DNA from: Rhodospirillales bacterium URHD0017
GTDB taxonomy: Bacteria; Pseudomonadota; Alphaproteobacteria; Reyranellales; Reyranellaceae
Direction of reading: 5' to 3'
Length of the DNA stretch: 64,000 nucleotides
Assembly (NCBI GenBank): GCA_900110395.1
Contig: FODP01000012.1
Coordinates: forward strand, 1-64,000
The notes under the pieces are model-generated. The model made no database searches, was not told the origin of the DNA, and saw only the letters and a program-made list of their open reading frames with translations. Position numbers and translations under genes: made by a program. Of this stretch, positions 16,689 to 25,124 are shown one piece after another. The first letter of the stretch is position 1. Each line of letters opens with the position of its first letter.

Positions 16689-17294
16689 CTAAGGTTGATG
16701 CTTGCCGCTATTGCGGTAGAGGTTGGCCAGTCGGGCGATCAGGAAGGCGACGTACATCACGCCCAGCACGTGCTCGATGATGATAAGGCTGCGCGCCATC
16801 TTGGTGACCGGCGTGATCTCGCCGAAACCGGTCGAGGTCAACAGTCGGCCAGTCCAGATGCTCGTCCGGTGCATGCACCGGCGCGGCATGAAAGGCATGC
16901 GGCTGGAGCTGCTGCAGCCACCCGAACAGGCTCGCGAAGGTGAAGGCGATCAGCACGTAGGCCGCGACTGCGCCGAACACCTTGTCGGCGGTGATCGGTT
17001 CGCCAATCCAACACATAGTACAGCAGCCCGGCCGTGACGGCGCCGAGGAATATCGCAGTGACGAGCAGCGTCGCCGGCCGCAGCCAGTGCTCACCCAGCC
17101 GGTCCAACAGGACGGCATTGATGGTGAACAACGCCAGCAGGCCGAGGACCAGCAGCGTCCCCCGCCGTGCCCGCAAGGCCCACATAGCGAGCATCAGGAT
17201 GACGACCAGTCCGAGCGCCAGGAACACCGCGGCAAAGCGCCGCCAGCAGCCCGCCGCAACGGTTGCGGCGCATGTAGGCAAGACGGCGCTTCAT
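16689..17294 (-). pseudogene. Frame-broken two-helix ion channel gene
   Basis: No single frame is intact, but consecutive pieces in three frames reconstruct one membrane protein: MKRRLAYMRRN (start), LALGLVVILMLAMWALRARR to TAGLLYYVLDW, then GEPITADKVFGAVAAYVLIA, and finally RLLTSTGFGEITPVTKMARS with a last helix VMYVAFLIARLANLY. TSTGFGEITP is a potassium-channel-like selectivity filter, and GEPITADKVFGA is typical of small two-helix channel proteins of alphaproteobacteria. Shifts fall near 17230, 17010 and 16850. Three independent shifts argue for a real pseudogene rather than sequencing errors. Confidence 0.75.
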
Positions 17295-17317
17295 CCGGAA
17301 ATCGACAGGCATGGCGG

Positions 17318-17752
17318 TTACTTCCATTCCGCCAGCTCGACGGTGATGCCTTCCGGCCCTTCGAGGAACACCAGCTTGCGGTCGTGGAAGCTCATCGGCT
17401 GGTTGCGCAGGCGCACGCCGGCCGCCGTCACCTTGGCGATCAGGGAGTCGATGTCGGAGACGGCAAAGCAGATGTGGTTGAAGCCGATGCGGTCGAGCCG
17501 GGCGATATCGCCCTCGGGTTTCACCGGCGGCGTGAGGAAATGCAGGAGCTGAACTTCCAGCCGCGGCTTGGCATCCTTCAACGCCAGGGTGACGTGGCGG
17601 GCTTCCAGGCCGGCGATGCCCATGTACCGGTCCATCACGGGACCCTTGATCACCACGTCCTTGTCGAGTTCGAAGCCCAAGAGGGCGAAGAAGCCGATGG
17701 CGGCGGCAGGATCGGTCACGGCCACGGTAACGTGGTCGAAGTGCTTCAGCAT
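17318..17752 (-). CDS. VOC-family (glyoxalase/bleomycin resistance) protein
   Basis: 144 residues forming the paired beta-alpha-beta-beta-beta units of vicinal oxygen chelate proteins. The first begins KHFDHVTVAVTDPAAAIGFF; the second has FNHICFAVSDIDSLIAKV and ends VFLEGPEGITVELAEW. Metal-ligand candidates are His at the start of each half and the C-terminal Glu in TVELAEW. Methylmalonyl-CoA epimerase-like or lyase activity is possible. It lies 18 bases from a second VOC gene in the same orientation. Confidence 0.87.
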   Translation of the reverse strand: MLKHFDHVTVAVTDPAAAIGFFALLGFELDKDVVIKGPVMDRYMGIAGLEARHVTLALKDAKPRLEVQLLHFLTPPVKPEGDIARLDRIGFNHICFAVSDIDSLIAKVTAAGVRLRNQPMSFHDRKLVFLEGPEGITVELAEWK

Positions 17753-17770
17753 CCCGTCATTTTAGCCGCG

Positions 17771-18172
17771 TCACGGCCAATGCACGAACTCAAGCTTGAG
17801 CCCGTCGGGATCGGCAAAGAACACGGCGTAGTAGCCCGCGCCATACTGGGGATAATCGGCCGGGGCATCGAGAATCCGGGCATCCATCGCGAGCAGCCGC
17901 TCATGCAGCCGGTCGACATCGGCGCGGCTCTCGGCATGCCAGGCGAGATGATGCAGCCCTGCCGTGTAACGGTCGTGAGCGCGATCGGAACGCGCGGCCC
18001 TGATATCCACCTCGCAGATCAGGCGGCCATCGTCGCGCAGTTCCCAGTTCGAGCCGACGGCGTCGTTGCGGGTCCGGCGGTAGCCCAGGAAACCCAGAAC
18101 CTGATCGTAGAACGCACCCGACCTCGCGAGGTCTATGACGGTGAGGTCGATGTGATGGACGGCGCCGCGCAT
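17771..18172 (-). CDS. VOC-family protein
   Basis: 133 residues. It begins MRGAVHHIDLTVIDLARSGAFY and closes GAGYYAVFFADPDGLKLEFVHW, both diagnostic of single-chain VOC proteins; His in HHIDL, His in HHLAWH and Glu in LEFVHW are metal-ligand candidates. It is only distantly related to the neighbouring VOC protein. GGAGGC precedes ATG 18172; longer readings of the frame lack a ribosome site. The reductase gene on the other strand begins 43 bases away. Confidence 0.87.
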   Translation of the reverse strand: MRGAVHHIDLTVIDLARSGAFYDQVLGFLGYRRTRNDAVGSNWELRDDGRLICEVDIRAARSDRAHDRYTAGLHHLAWHAESRADVDRLHERLLAMDARILDAPADYPQYGAGYYAVFFADPDGLKLEFVHWP

Positions 18173-18215
18173 GCTGCCTCCGGAACGCAAGCAGGCACTA
18201 TGGCGTTGCTGGCAG

Positions 18216-18806
18216 ATGCAAATCCAGGTCGTGTGCTGCCATCCCCTCACCGACAGCTTCGACCACGCGCTCTTTCGCGCCGTCGTCGGCACCCTCGAGA
18301 AGAACGGCCATGGCGTGGTCGCGACCGACCTCTATCGCGAAGGCTTCGCGCCGGCGATGACGGTCGAAGAACGGCGCACCTATATGAGCAACGACTACGA
18401 CGTGAGCGCCATCGCCCGTTACGTCGAGATCCTGAAACAGGTCGACGGCGTGATCCTGTGCTTTCCGCACTGGTGGTTCTCCATGCCGGCGATGCTCAAG
18501 GGCTGGGTCGATCGCGTCTGGGGACCCGGCACGGCCTTCGTCTACGATGCAAAGGACGGCCATCTCAGCCCCAACCTGCACAACATCAAGCTGTTCGGCG
18601 TGGTCACGAGCTACGGCTCGTCGTGGTGGATCGTGCGCGTTCTTGCGGGCGACGCCGGCCGCAAGGTGCTGATGCGCGCCATGAAGCCGTTGTGCGCCAA
18701 GGACGCCCGGTCGTTCTACCTCGCCCACTACAGCATGGACGCCTCGACGGAGGCCTCGCGGGAGGCGTTTCTGGAGAAGGTCCAACGGCGGGTGGCCCGG
18801 ATCTGA
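18216..18806 (+). CDS. NAD(P)H dehydrogenase (quinone), flavodoxin-like fold
   Basis: 196 residues of the NQO/MdaB type. The N-terminus QIQVVCCHPLTDSFDHAL binds the FMN/FAD phosphate, and GVILCFPHWWFSMPAMLKGW is the classic flavin and quinone contact region, followed by VWGPGTAFVYD. It should carry out two-electron reduction of quinones or similar acceptors in the cytosol. The start at 18216 gives the usual beta-strand at residue 2; upstream codons in frame look non-coding. It diverges from the VOC genes. Confidence 0.9.
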   Translation: MQIQVVCCHPLTDSFDHALFRAVVGTLEKNGHGVVATDLYREGFAPAMTVEERRTYMSNDYDVSAIARYVEILKQVDGVILCFPHWWFSMPAMLKGWVDRVWGPGTAFVYDAKDGHLSPNLHNIKLFGVVTSYGSSWWIVRVLAGDAGRKVLMRAMKPLCAKDARSFYLAHYSMDASTEASREAFLEKVQRRVARI

Positions 18807-18872
18807 AAGCGGGCAAAATCTCGGCAACCAAGCTCCCCACATTGGCGTTGTGTGCGGTTGAGGGAGATCGCC

Positions 18873-18998
18873 ATGTGGCGTAGATGCCTGATATCTCTGG
18901 GACTTTTGTCGATCGTGCTGACGGCCTGTGATCCACAGTTGCTGGTCGCGAAGTCCGATCCCAGTGACTATGAAGTGGTCGCGCTGACCGCCGACTGA
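18873..18998 (+). CDS. 41-residue putative lipoprotein
   Basis: A short gene with GAGGGAG spaced correctly ahead of ATG 18873. The product starts MWRRCLISLGLLSIVLTAC, a lipoprotein signal with lipobox LTAC, leaving a mature peptide of about 23 residues (CDPQLLVAKSDPSDYE and on). Its stop abuts the stop of the convergent membrane-protein gene with no gap. Function unknown; perhaps an entericidin-like small lipoprotein. Confidence 0.6.
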   Translation: MWRRCLISLGLLSIVLTACDPQLLVAKSDPSDYEVVALTAD

Positions 18999-19301
18999 TT
19001 ACCGGCCGAGCAGCAGCCCGACGGCTGCGCCAACCCCCATACCCAGCAATGTCAGCGCGAAGAAAGCGCCCAGCCAGAGGAACGCCCGCTTGAGGTGATG
19101 GCGGCCATGATCGGTCAGTTCGTGCCAGGCCAGCCCTTTGGAAAAGGCTGGTGGCTTGCGCACATGGCCGGCCGCCTGGGCGCGCCGCGTCACCAACCAC
19201 GCATGTGCCATGTGATACAGGCCGCCGATCAGGGCGGCGATTCCCAATATCCAGAAGGGCGCGAACAGCAGCCAGACTTCGATGTCGTTACTCACGATCA
19301 C
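18999..19301 (-). CDS. Hypothetical membrane protein
   Basis: 100 residues with two or three hydrophobic segments: VWLLFAPFWILGIAALIGGL near the start and LWLGAFFALTLLGMGVGAAV at the end, separated by a basic, histidine-containing loop (HELTDHGRHHLKRA). I do not recognise the family. Start codon ATG at 19301 or GTG two codons later. It faces the small lipoprotein gene at 18873. Confidence 0.65.
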   Translation of the reverse strand: MIVSNDIEVWLLFAPFWILGIAALIGGLYHMAHAWLVTRRAQAAGHVRKPPAFSKGLAWHELTDHGRHHLKRAFLWLGAFFALTLLGMGVGAAVGLLLGR

Positions 19302-19372
19302 AGTTAGGCCACAGCACGAAGCCGTCGTCGATACGTAAAGCTAGGGGCAACGTTCAAACGGGGTGTCTTCAC

Positions 19373-19582
19373 ATGATGAAATATCTGGTCCTGGCCGCTG
19401 TCCTCCTCGGCACCACGGCCTGCGGCGATACCTGGGGCCAGCGCGCCGTCACCGGCGGCGGCATCGGCGCCGGCTCGGGCGCCATCATCGGCGCGCTGAC
19501 GCCAATCGGCATCCTGCCGGGTGCCCTGGTCGGCACCGCGGTCGGCGCCGGCCTGGGTGCTGCGACGACACCGCGTTACTAG
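19373..19582 (+). CDS. Small glycine-zipper lipoprotein
   Basis: 69 residues. MMKYLVLAAVLLGTTAC is a lipoprotein signal with lipobox TTAC; the mature part is almost entirely a glycine-zipper: GGGIGAGSGAIIGAL and GALVGTAVGAGLGAATT. Such small proteins resemble the outer-membrane SlyB/glycine-zipper group and may insert in the envelope. The second ATG at 19376 is equally possible. No operon partner. Confidence 0.78.
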   Translation: MMKYLVLAAVLLGTTACGDTWGQRAVTGGGIGAGSGAIIGALTPIGILPGALVGTAVGAGLGAATTPRY

Positions 19583-19644
19583 ATCACGACGTCTCCCTCC
19601 ACGGCCTGAGATCCATCTCGAAGGTCCAGGCCGAACGGTCAAAA

Positions 19645-19926
19645 AGCCGGCGAAGGCCGTCATCTCCCAGACCTTGCGATAGACGCGGCTCGTGGTGTCG
19701 CGGATGTCGAAGCGTACGTTGCCGCCGATGTTGAAGACGAAGACCTCGATCTCGCCGATCTCGATTTCGATCGCGCGGAACAGTTCTATCACCTGCTCTT
19801 CGTCGCGCGCGTCGGAGCCGAAGGGGTGGACCTTGCCGCCCGCCTCGGTGATCTCGGCGACGAGATGCCTGAGCTTGTCGACGCTGCGCCGGCACCGATC
19901 ACGACACAGACCTTGCTTCTCGCCAT
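19645..19926 (-). pseudogene. Collapsed short-chain dehydrogenase/reductase gene
   Basis: ATG 19926, with an AAAGGAGA site, begins MARSKVCVVIGAGA, the Rossmann start of an SDR. The next coding match is in another frame, DKLRHLVAEITEAGGKVHPF, continuing through DEEQVIELFRAIEIEIGEIE and VFVFNIGGNVRFDI to RKVWEMTAFAGF. The NNAG-equivalent NIGGN is present. About 17-20 codons, including the rest of the glycine loop, are deleted with a frame change, and everything after FAGF, including the catalytic Tyr-Lys, is missing. The gene is dead. Confidence 0.8.
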
Positions 19927-19982
19927 GGGGTGGTCTCCTTTGCCGCCAATCTGTCGGCGGCTGGAAGACCGCTCAAGGGAGA

Positions 19983-20903
19983 TTACGTCATGACCGGCTG
20001 AGACGGCTGATTGCCGTTGCTGACCAGGCCGGCGCGGCGGCGGATCTCCGCCGTGGTCAGGCCCTCGCCATTGGGCCGCCAGCCCGGCGGGCCGAACGTG
20101 TACATCCAGATCTCCTGCAGCGAGCGCGCCGAGCGCAGGTCCTTGAAGAGGCCGATCCACGGCGAGAAGTTCAGCACGAACGGATTGCGCGAGGAGACGG
20201 TCGGCGTGATGGTGCCGTAGTCGCACGCCACGTCGTCGCGCTCGGGGATGTAGCTGCGGAACAGGCGGTCGAAGATCACCAGCACGCCGCCGTAGTTGGC
20301 GTCGAGGTACTCGGGATTGCGCGCGTGATGGACACGATGGTTGGACGGCGTGTTGAAGATGCCTTCCAGCCAGCCCAGCCGCGGGAACCAGTCGGCGTGC
20401 AGCCAGAACTGGTAGGTGAGGTTCAGCACCAGCGCCGACAGCACGGCCGTCGGCGTGAAGCCCAGCAGCACCAGCGGCGTGAAGAACAGCGTCGAGCCGG
20501 TCAGCCGGCCGAACCAGCCCAGCCGATAGGCGGCCGAGAGGTTGAGCTGGTTGGGCGAATGATGCGGCGAATGCGCGTTCCAGAACCAGCGCGTCGTGTG
20601 GCTGAAGCGGTGATACCAGTAGTAGAAGAATTCGAGGCCGAAGAAGAGCAGCAGGACCGAGCCGACATTGTCGAGCGACTGGGTGAAGAAGCGATAGTCC
20701 CACGTCAGCGTCAACCACGGGGCAATGATGGCGAGCGGCACGAAGCGCAGCAGCTGGCGGCCGGCCAGGTCGGCGAGCGAGCAGGCCGAGGCCCACCAGT
20801 CGTAGCCTTCCTTGCGGCTGCGCGAGAGCCAGATCCCTTCGATGAGGGCGGCGGCCAGCACGAGGGGCAGGACGACGAGATAGATCCCGGAAAGGTCGGC
20901 CAC
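19983..20903 (-). CDS. Sterol desaturase/fatty acid hydroxylase family protein
   Basis: 306-residue integral membrane di-iron oxygenase. The histidine clusters are all present: HRFSH, HSPHH and, late in the protein, HRVHH, with a further His in FWLHADWF. The hydrophobic N-terminal half spans the membrane about four times. It probably hydroxylates or desaturates a lipid. GTG at 20903 is chosen because AAGGAG lies six bases upstream and the continuing frame to 20990 overlaps the divergent promoter region. A TetR regulator diverges from it, with a palindrome between them. Confidence 0.9.
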   Translation of the reverse strand: MADLSGIYLVVLPLVLAAALIEGIWLSRSRKEGYDWWASACSLADLAGRQLLRFVPLAIIAPWLTLTWDYRFFTQSLDNVGSVLLLFFGLEFFYYWYHRFSHTTRWFWNAHSPHHSPNQLNLSAAYRLGWFGRLTGSTLFFTPLVLLGFTPTAVLSALVLNLTYQFWLHADWFPRLGWLEGIFNTPSNHRVHHARNPEYLDANYGGVLVIFDRLFRSYIPERDDVACDYGTITPTVSSRNPFVLNFSPWIGLFKDLRSARSLQEIWMYTFGPPGWRPNGEGLTTAEIRRRAGLVSNGNQPSQPVMT

Positions 20904-20938
20904 AGGCGACTCCTTGCGCTTTGCCTGACGAGGAATAT

Positions 20939-20953
20939 ATGAGCGATGCTCAT
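20939..20953. promoter_or_regulatory. Candidate TetR operator palindrome
   Basis: ATGAGC, then GAT, then GCTCAT form a perfect 6-3-6 inverted repeat in the 85-base gap between the divergent hydroxylase and TetR genes. Position and symmetry suit a TetR-family operator acting on both genes. Confidence 0.5.
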
Positions 20954-20988
20954 GTTCTCGTACTCGCCTTTGCCGAGACCGCACCGCC

Positions 20989-21633
20989 ATGCCGACACGC
21001 CGCCAAGCCCCTGAAGTAAAAAGGCGAATTCCCCGCCAGACGCGCGCGGCCGAGACCGCGGCGGCGATCCTGGAAGGCGCTGCTCAGATTCTCGAAGCCG
21101 GCGGCCTCGCCGGCTTCACGACCAACGCCGTGGCCGAGCGCGCCGGCGTCAGCATCGGCACGCTCTATCAGTACTTCGCCGACAAGAACGCGATCCTGCT
21201 GGCGCTCGCCAGGCAGCAGGTCGGGCTCGGTCTGGCCGACATCGCCCGGGCGTTGAGCGGCGAGATCGATCCCACGCCGGAGGGCCGGGTGCGCGCCATG
21301 GTGCGGGCGGCGATACACGCCTTCCGCGGCCGCCAGCGTGCGCGCAAGGCGGTGATGGAGGCGGTGCTGAGCCAAGGTCACCATGCCGAGCTGATGCTGC
21401 CGGTCGTCGCCTTCATCGCCCAGCATCGTGTCGGCGCGGCGCCGCAGGCGGTCTTCGCCACGATGACGCCGCTGCAGATGTTCGTGATGTCGCGCGCTGT
21501 GATCGGCGTTTTGCGCGCCGCCGTCCTGGAGGAGCAGCCGTTCTTCAAGAGCCGCCCCTACGAGGACGAGCTGGTGCGCTTGGTGCTGGCCTACGTCGGC
21601 AGCATCACGAAGGAGGCGGCAGCGGCCCCTTAG
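20989..21633 (+). CDS. TetR-family transcriptional regulator
   Basis: 214 residues. The N-terminal helix-turn-helix is standard: ILEGAAQILEAGGLAGFTTN, then AVAERAGVSIGTLYQYFADK. The C-terminal ligand domain is less conserved, as usual. It diverges from the sterol-desaturase-like hydroxylase and probably represses it, sensing a lipid-like ligand. Its 3' end overlaps the convergent AllA-like gene by 29 bases. Confidence 0.93.
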   Translation: MPTRRQAPEVKRRIPRQTRAAETAAAILEGAAQILEAGGLAGFTTNAVAERAGVSIGTLYQYFADKNAILLALARQQVGLGLADIARALSGEIDPTPEGRVRAMVRAAIHAFRGRQRARKAVMEAVLSQGHHAELMLPVVAFIAQHRVGAAPQAVFATMTPLQMFVMSRAVIGVLRAAVLEEQPFFKSRPYEDELVRLVLAYVGSITKEAAAAP

Positions 21634-22273
21634 AGAGCGGAACGTTGAGCAGGACGCCGAGTTCGTTGGCGAGGTCGCAGCTCACCCGTGCATGCACCTT
21701 GCCCTGCTTGTCGAAGAAGCGGCCGGCGGGAGTCACCGGGAAGACGCCTTCGTGCCAGATGCCGGGATGGATGTAGATGCCCAAGCTGCCGTCAGACCAC
21801 AGCGCGATGAAGTCCTCCGCCTTCAGGTCATCCCCGGGCTTGGCGACCGGCACGACGAATGGCTGGCCATCGAGCGGAAAGAAGAGCTGACCGCCGTCGG
21901 GATGGTAGTTGCAATGCCACAGCAGCACGCGATCGCCGGCCAGCGCCACGCCGGCCGCCGCTTGCTCGGGCCGCTCGCGGAAGCCGATGACATAGTGGCC
22001 CGCGACCGCCTCGTTGCGTCCTAGAAGTTCGTTGCCGCGCCATTCGCAGGCGAAGATGCCCTCGGTGGTGCCGCCCTCGATGCCGGTGCCGGCATCGAGC
22101 TTGCGCCAGCCGGCGAGCGGCCACGGCACGATCTCGACGCGATGGTCGCGGCCATGGGCGATCTCGCCGTAGCCCTTGATCGAGGCCTCGGTGGCGCGCA
22201 CCAGCGGCACGTCGACGAGGCGGAGGCCCGCGGGAACCTTGGGGTTGAGGTAGTCGAAGACGACCTGATCCAT
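21605..22273 (-). CDS. Ureidoglycolate lyase (AllA)-like cupin protein
   Basis: 222 residues. The motif YIHPGIWHEGVFPV (about 168-180) and the earlier LLWHCNYHPDGGQLFF (about 118-132) resemble the double-stranded beta-helix core of the ureidoglycolate lyase family, which splits ureidoglycolate to glyoxylate and urea. No other purine or allantoin genes are near, so the substrate is uncertain. The start ATG overlaps the lysK stop (ATGA), so it is translated with the lysyl-tRNA synthetase, an unexpected pairing. Confidence 0.7.
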   Translation of the reverse strand: MDQVVFDYLNPKVPAGLRLVDVPLVRATEASIKGYGEIAHGRDHRVEIVPWPLAGWRKLDAGTGIEGGTTEGIFACEWRGNELLGRNEAVAGHYVIGFRERPEQAAAGVALAGDRVLLWHCNYHPDGGQLFFPLDGQPFVVPVAKPGDDLKAEDFIALWSDGSLGIYIHPGIWHEGVFPVTPAGRFFDKQGKVHARVSCDLANELGVLLNVPLSKGPLPPPS

Positions 22274-23874
22274 CAGGCGGCCCGGCTGAGGTCCTCGCCG
22301 GCCAGCGCGCGCTCGATCAGCTTCACGACGTTGTCGCGGCCATAGAGCTTGATGAAGGCGCCCATGCGCGGGCCCTGCTCGCTGCCCAGCAGCACCTCGT
22401 AGAGCGTCTTGAACCACTGGCGCAGCTCGGCCTGTGCGAAGTGGCGCTTGCCCGCCTCGTAGACCTCGTTCTGGATGAACTCGGCGGTCGAATCCTCGGG
22501 CAGCTTGCCGAGCGTGTCGGCGAGATCCTGCAATGCCTCGCGTTCCTTGCCCGCGGGCAGGCGGAACTTCTTCGACGCCTTCACGAAGTCCTGGTAGTAG
22601 GCCACCGCGCCCGTCAGCAGGCGATCGAGATAGGGCGCGTTCTCCGGCGTGGCGCCCGGCACGTAGCGCCGCAGGTACTGCCACAGCACGTCCTTGCTGT
22701 CGGTATGGGCCACGCTCGCGAGATTGAGCAGCATGCCGAAATTGACGCCGGCCGCGCTGTTGGTCGGCGCTTCGCCGTCATGGATGTGCCAGGCCGCGTT
22801 CTCCAGCGCCTTGGCCGGCTCCTCGGCCGGCAGCTTCTCGATGGCGGCGAGATAGTCGTCGACCGCGCGCGGGATGACGTCGAAGTACAGACGCTTGGCG
22901 CGGCGCGGCTGCTGCTGCATGTAGAGCGCCAGCGATTCGGGCGGCGCATAGCGCAGCCATTCCTCGACCGACAGTCCGTTGCCCTTGGACTTGGAGATCT
23001 TCTTGCCTTCCTCGTCGAGGAAGAGCTCGAAGTTGAAGCCTTCCGGCGGCGTACCGCCCAGGATCTTCACGATCCGGGCCGAGAGCTCGGCCGACGGAAT
23101 GAGATCCTTGCCGTACATCTCGTAGTCGACGCCGAGCGCGAACCAGCGGCCGGCCCAGTCGGCCTTCCACTGCAGCTTGACGTTGCCGCCGGTCACCGGC
23201 GTCTCGACCAGCGTGCCGTCCTCGTCGCGATAGACGATGGTGCCTGCGGCGGCATCGGTCTTGATCACCGGCACCTGCAGCACACGGCCGGTCTTGGGCG
23301 AGATCGGCAGGAAGATCGAGTAGGTCGCGCGCCGCTCCTCGCCCAGGGTCGGCAGCATGACCGCCTGCACTTCGTCGTAGTGCTGCAGCATGGCGAGCAG
23401 CATCGCGTCGAAGCGCCCCGACTTGTACCAATCGGTCGCCGACTGGAACTCGTATTCGAAGCCGAACGAATCGAGGAAGGCGCGCAGGCGTGCGTTGTTG
23501 GCCGCACCGAAGCTCGGATGCTCGTTGCTGAACGGGTCGGGGACCGAGGTCAGCGGCTTGCCGAGATTGGCCGCCAACATCTCCTTGTTGGGCACGTTGT
23601 CGGGCACCTTGCGCAGCCCGTCCATGTCGTCGGAGAAGCAGAACAGGCGCGTCGGCAGATCGCTCAGGCGCCTAAAAGCCTGGCGCACCATGGTGGTGCG
23701 CACGACCTCGCCGAAGGTGCCGATGTGCGGCAGGCCGGACGGGCCGTAGCCGGTCTCGAACAGCACGTATCCCTTGGCCGGCGCTTTGCCGCCCGTACGG
23801 GCAACCAGCTTGCGGGCTTCTTCGAATGGCCACGCGCGCGCGGCCTCGGCGAGGGAACGATCGAACTGGGACAT
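22273..23874 (-). CDS. lysK: Lysyl-tRNA synthetase, class I
   Basis: 533 residues, the class I (archaeal-type) enzyme found in alphaproteobacteria in place of class II LysS. Class I signatures are clear: GPSGLPHIGTFGEVVR holds the HIGH motif and KKISKSKGNGLS the KMSKS motif. The remaining helical C-terminal half binds the anticodon. It charges tRNA-Lys in the cytosol. ATG 23874 (MSQFDRSL) is the family start, although a clear ribosome site is lacking. It is coupled to the downstream AllA-like gene and diverges from an MFS gene. Confidence 0.96.
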   Translation of the reverse strand: MSQFDRSLAEAARAWPFEEARKLVARTGGKAPAKGYVLFETGYGPSGLPHIGTFGEVVRTTMVRQAFRRLSDLPTRLFCFSDDMDGLRKVPDNVPNKEMLAANLGKPLTSVPDPFSNEHPSFGAANNARLRAFLDSFGFEYEFQSATDWYKSGRFDAMLLAMLQHYDEVQAVMLPTLGEERRATYSIFLPISPKTGRVLQVPVIKTDAAAGTIVYRDEDGTLVETPVTGGNVKLQWKADWAGRWFALGVDYEMYGKDLIPSAELSARIVKILGGTPPEGFNFELFLDEEGKKISKSKGNGLSVEEWLRYAPPESLALYMQQQPRRAKRLYFDVIPRAVDDYLAAIEKLPAEEPAKALENAAWHIHDGEAPTNSAAGVNFGMLLNLASVAHTDSKDVLWQYLRRYVPGATPENAPYLDRLLTGAVAYYQDFVKASKKFRLPAGKEREALQDLADTLGKLPEDSTAEFIQNEVYEAGKRHFAQAELRQWFKTLYEVLLGSEQGPRMGAFIKLYGRDNVVKLIERALAGEDLSRAA

Positions 23875-23945
23875 GGAACGGGCCAAACTAGGTGCGGCGG
23901 CGATTTGCGTCAATGCAGTCAGAGGCCCAAAGTGCCGCGCGCACA

Positions 23946-25124
23946 ATGAACAAAAGCCCCCTCACACTGGCCTTCGGCGGCCTTTTGGCGATGGCTGCCG
24001 GCATCGGAATCGGCCGCTTCGTCTATACCCCCATCCTGCCGCCCATGGTCGAGGCGCTGTCGCTCAGCAAGGCCGAGGCGGGCCTGATCGCCTCAGCGAA
24101 CTTCGTGGGCTACCTCGCGGGCGCCCTGCTGGCGGCGGTGCGCCTGCCCGGCTCGCGCCGCAGCTGGCTGCTGGCGGGCCTGGCGCTGAACGCGATCTGC
24201 CTGGCAGCGATGGCCGTCTCGACATCGCTGGCGCTCTTCCTGGTGCTGCGGCTCCTGGCCGGCATCGCCAGCGCCTTCTGCCTGATCTTCAGCTCCGCCC
24301 TGGTGCTCGATCGCCTCGCTGCCACCGGACGCAGCGGCCTGTCGGCGCTGCACTTCTCGGGAGTGGGCATCGGCATCGCCGCATCGGCGGCCCTGGTCGC
24401 AACGCTCGGCGACTGGCGCAGCATGTGGCTGGCGAGCGCCGCCCTCGCCGTGCTGGCGGCGGTCGCGGCCGCGATGATCGTGCCGGCCGACGCCGCGCCC
24501 TCGGCCACCGCCGGCCGGGCGCCGCGCACAAAACTCTCGTCGGCGTTCATCATGCTCGCCGTCGCCTACTTCCTGTTCGGCATCGGCTACATCATCACCG
24601 CGACGTTCCTGATCGACATCGTGCGCGGCTCGCCCGCCATCCGCCATCTCGAGCCTTACGCCTGGGTGCTGGTCGGCGTGGGCGCGGCGCCGTCAGTCGT
24701 GCTGTGGGGCGCGCTCGGCCGGCGCATCGGCATCCTGCCGGCCTTTGCCGTGGCGAGCCTCGTCGAGGCAGCCGGCGTTCTGGCGAGCGTGCTCTGGCTG
24801 CAGACCCTGGGCGTGGTGATCGCCGCCCTCTTCCTCGGCGGCACCTTCATGGGCCTGACGGCGCTCGGCCTGATCGGCGCACGCGAAGCGGGCGAGGGCG
24901 ACCCGCGCGGACGCATCGCGCTGATGACGGCAGCGTTCAGCCTCGGCCAGATCATCGGGCCGGTCTTCGCTGGCGTCGTCTACGACGCCACCGGCAGCCT
25001 GGTCTGGCCCTCGCTGCTGGCGGCGTCCGGCCTGGTGCTGGCGGCGCTACTATCGGTCGCCAGTCATCGCTTCGCGCCCAGGACGGCCAGCGCTTCGCGC
25101 GCCGCCCGCAGGCCTGACGCATAG
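23946..25124 (+). CDS. MFS transporter, YbfB/YjiJ type
   Basis: 392 residues and about 12 membrane spans. The start MNKSPLTLAFGGLLAMAAG and the following GIGRFVYTPILPPMVEAL are characteristic of the YbfB/YjiJ group of major facilitators; the second half starts near TKLSSAFIMLAVAYFLFGIG. Substrate unknown. ATG 23946 gives the conserved start. Its last 61 bases overlap the 3' end of the convergent amine oxidase gene. Confidence 0.9.
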   Translation: MNKSPLTLAFGGLLAMAAGIGIGRFVYTPILPPMVEALSLSKAEAGLIASANFVGYLAGALLAAVRLPGSRRSWLLAGLALNAICLAAMAVSTSLALFLVLRLLAGIASAFCLIFSSALVLDRLAATGRSGLSALHFSGVGIGIAASAALVATLGDWRSMWLASAALAVLAAVAAAMIVPADAAPSATAGRAPRTKLSSAFIMLAVAYFLFGIGYIITATFLIDIVRGSPAIRHLEPYAWVLVGVGAAPSVVLWGALGRRIGILPAFAVASLVEAAGVLASVLWLQTLGVVIAALFLGGTFMGLTALGLIGAREAGEGDPRGRIALMTAAFSLGQIIGPVFAGVVYDATGSLVWPSLLAASGLVLAALLSVASHRFAPRTASASRAARRPDA

